Positions 63,283-64,000 of a stretch of DNA of 64,000 bases are shown here, piece by piece (within the stretch, counting starts at the first letter, position 1; every line of letters starts with the position of its first letter). A program made the translations under genes and the position numbers. Location: assembly GCF_001654985.1 (NCBI RefSeq), contig NZ_LXEU01000049.1, positions 1-64,000 on the forward strand, given 5' to 3'. The notes beneath the pieces are model-generated. The model ran no database searches. It saw nothing but the letters and a program-made list of their open reading frames with translations, and was not told where the DNA came from. This stretch comes from Kluyvera georgiana ATCC 51603. GTDB taxonomy: Bacteria > Pseudomonadota > Gammaproteobacteria > Enterobacterales > Enterobacteriaceae.

Positions 63283-63516
63283 TTACAGGATTGTTCCACC
63301 CTGAGTGAGCTGCTCTTTACGTGACTCTTCCTGCTCGCGCAGATGCTGCCCGTGATGGGAAATCGTCACGCGCAGGCGCTGCTGCTGGGTAAAACGATCT
63401 TCACGACTCAGCTCTGCATCGTCGCTTAGCTCCACCAGCAGCTCATTCATATGCGTAATCACGCTCTCTTCAATCGCCGCGTCAACGCGCGCGATAACCT
63501 CATCCAGATGTGACAT
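63283..63516 (-). CDS. ydcY: Small conserved protein YdcY
   Basis: A 77-residue protein matching E. coli YdcY (77): MSHLDEVIARVDAAIEESVI, ELSDDAELSREDRFTQQQRL, then a charged tail ending LTQGGTIL. Predicted helical and soluble (DUF2526 type). Function unknown. Nine bases downstream of the peptide-binding protein gene on the same strand. Confidence 0.92.
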   Translation of the reverse strand: MSHLDEVIARVDAAIEESVITHMNELLVELSDDAELSREDRFTQQQRLRVTISHHGQHLREQEESRKEQLTQGGTIL

Positions 63517-63525
63517 ACCTGCTCC

Positions 63526-64000
63526 TTAATTGATTTTCACTTTCGAGAAATCGCTGCCCATCAGGCTGACGCTGTAGCCGGTCACGTTGCTGCGCGTGGC
63601 ATAGAACGTTTTGCCGTTCGCCAACGCAATCCACGGTGCCTGTTGGGAGTAAATGTCCTGCGCCTGTTCGTAGAGTGCGGCACGTTTCGCCGGGTCGCTC
63701 ACCACTAACGCTTTTTTCACCAGGCCATCATACTCTTTATTACACCAGCGCGCGGCGTTAGAGCCCGTTTTGATGCTATCGCATCCGAGCAGCGTATTGG
63801 CAAAGTTATCCGGGTCGCCGTTGTCTGACATCCAGCCGTACAGCGCGCTGTCATGTTCGCCTTTACGGATACCGGAGAGGTATTCCCCCCACTCATAGGT
63901 CACAATTTTGGCCTTCACGCCGACTTTGGCCCAATCGCTCTGCATCATTTCCGCAATCCGGCGCGAGTTCGGGTTATAGGGGCGCTGTACCGGCATCGAC
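63526..64000 (-). CDS. Dipeptide/oligopeptide ABC binding protein, C-terminal part
   Basis: Partial: the gene continues beyond the right window edge. The visible 156 or more residues are the C-terminal lobe of a family 5 solute-binding protein (DppA-like): PYNPNSRRIAEMMQSDWAKV, YGWMSDNGDPDNFANTLLGC and QAPWIALANGKTFYATRSNV. A cysteine pair in GCDSI and RWCNKEYD is typical of DppA-like proteins. The product is periplasmic and binds small peptides or heme. Which paralog it is cannot be said without the rest. Confidence 0.85.
   Translation of the reverse strand, partial: SMPVQRPYNPNSRRIAEMMQSDWAKVGVKAKIVTYEWGEYLSGIRKGEHDSALYGWMSDNGDPDNFANTLLGCDSIKTGSNAARWCNKEYDGLVKKALVVSDPAKRAALYEQAQDIYSQQAPWIALANGKTFYATRSNVTGYSVSLMGSDFSKVKIN

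Overview
The window is chromosomal DNA of a member of the Enterobacteriaceae. The right 57 kb follows, in reverse, the gene order of the E. coli K-12 replication terminus region: maeA, fdnGHI, yddG, narU, narZYWV, nhoA, yddH, pptA, paa/fea, yncE, yncD, mcbR, mnaT, ydcZ, ydcY. A smvA-smvR pair next to narU, as in Salmonella, and several gene sets absent from K-12 suggest a Citrobacter-like or related genus. The species cannot be fixed from the sequence alone. By this order the left end points towards the dif site, and dif-like XerC/XerD sites are indeed found there.

Positions 1-4250 are visibly AT-rich and foreign in character. They hold a HEPN/Abi-type defence protein, an operon of two small exported proteins and one membrane protein of unknown role, and an orphan phage-type HNH/AP2-like protein. 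A 3.2 kb segment of this is bracketed by direct XerC-arm repeats (1073 and 4231), with a second, inverted arm at 1150. This layout resembles elements that hijack XerCD. Positions 4300-5550 are a pile of gene fragments (glyoxalase-fold protein, two LysR pieces, nitronate monooxygenase, LysE exporter, Rieske ferredoxin).

Positions 5537-24945 hold a MmyB-type regulator divergent from a methyltransferase, then malic enzyme MaeA. Next is an ABC-F ATPase behind a short leader ORF with competing stem-loops, a periplasmic pyrophosphatase, a deleted adhP, and an AraJ-like exporter. The selenocysteine-containing formate dehydrogenase-N operon follows, then the YddG exporter, a RES/Xre toxin-antitoxin pair, the SmvA exporter with its TetR regulator, and NarU.

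Positions 25005-39750 hold nitrate reductase Z (narZYWV) and a short MgtE-type magnesium transporter behind an M-box riboswitch. They also hold a shikimate-kinase-like P-loop protein, a metallo-beta-lactamase-fold protein, the arylamine acetyltransferase NhoA, a three-gene Fe3+-type ABC importer, and YddH. FdnGHI, NarU and NarZYWV together give formate:nitrate respiration.

Positions 40003-50046 are a pectin-side-chain utilization locus: GH105 hydrolase, toroid lyase-like protein, MFS transporter, LacI and AraC regulators, GH78 rhamnosidase, and a GPH-type symporter.

Positions 50092-64000 carry pptA, a P-loop kinase-like gene, a LysR regulator, paaY and paaX. Then comes a deletion scar joining truncated paaK directly to truncated feaB; tynA and paaZABCDEFGHIJ are gone, leaving PaaX, PaaY and FeaR as orphans. 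The end of the window holds yncE/yncD, mcbR, an XRE-cupin regulator with mnaT, ydcZ, ydcY, and a peptide-binding protein cut by the window edge. No rRNA, tRNA, CRISPR array or intact insertion sequence was seen.
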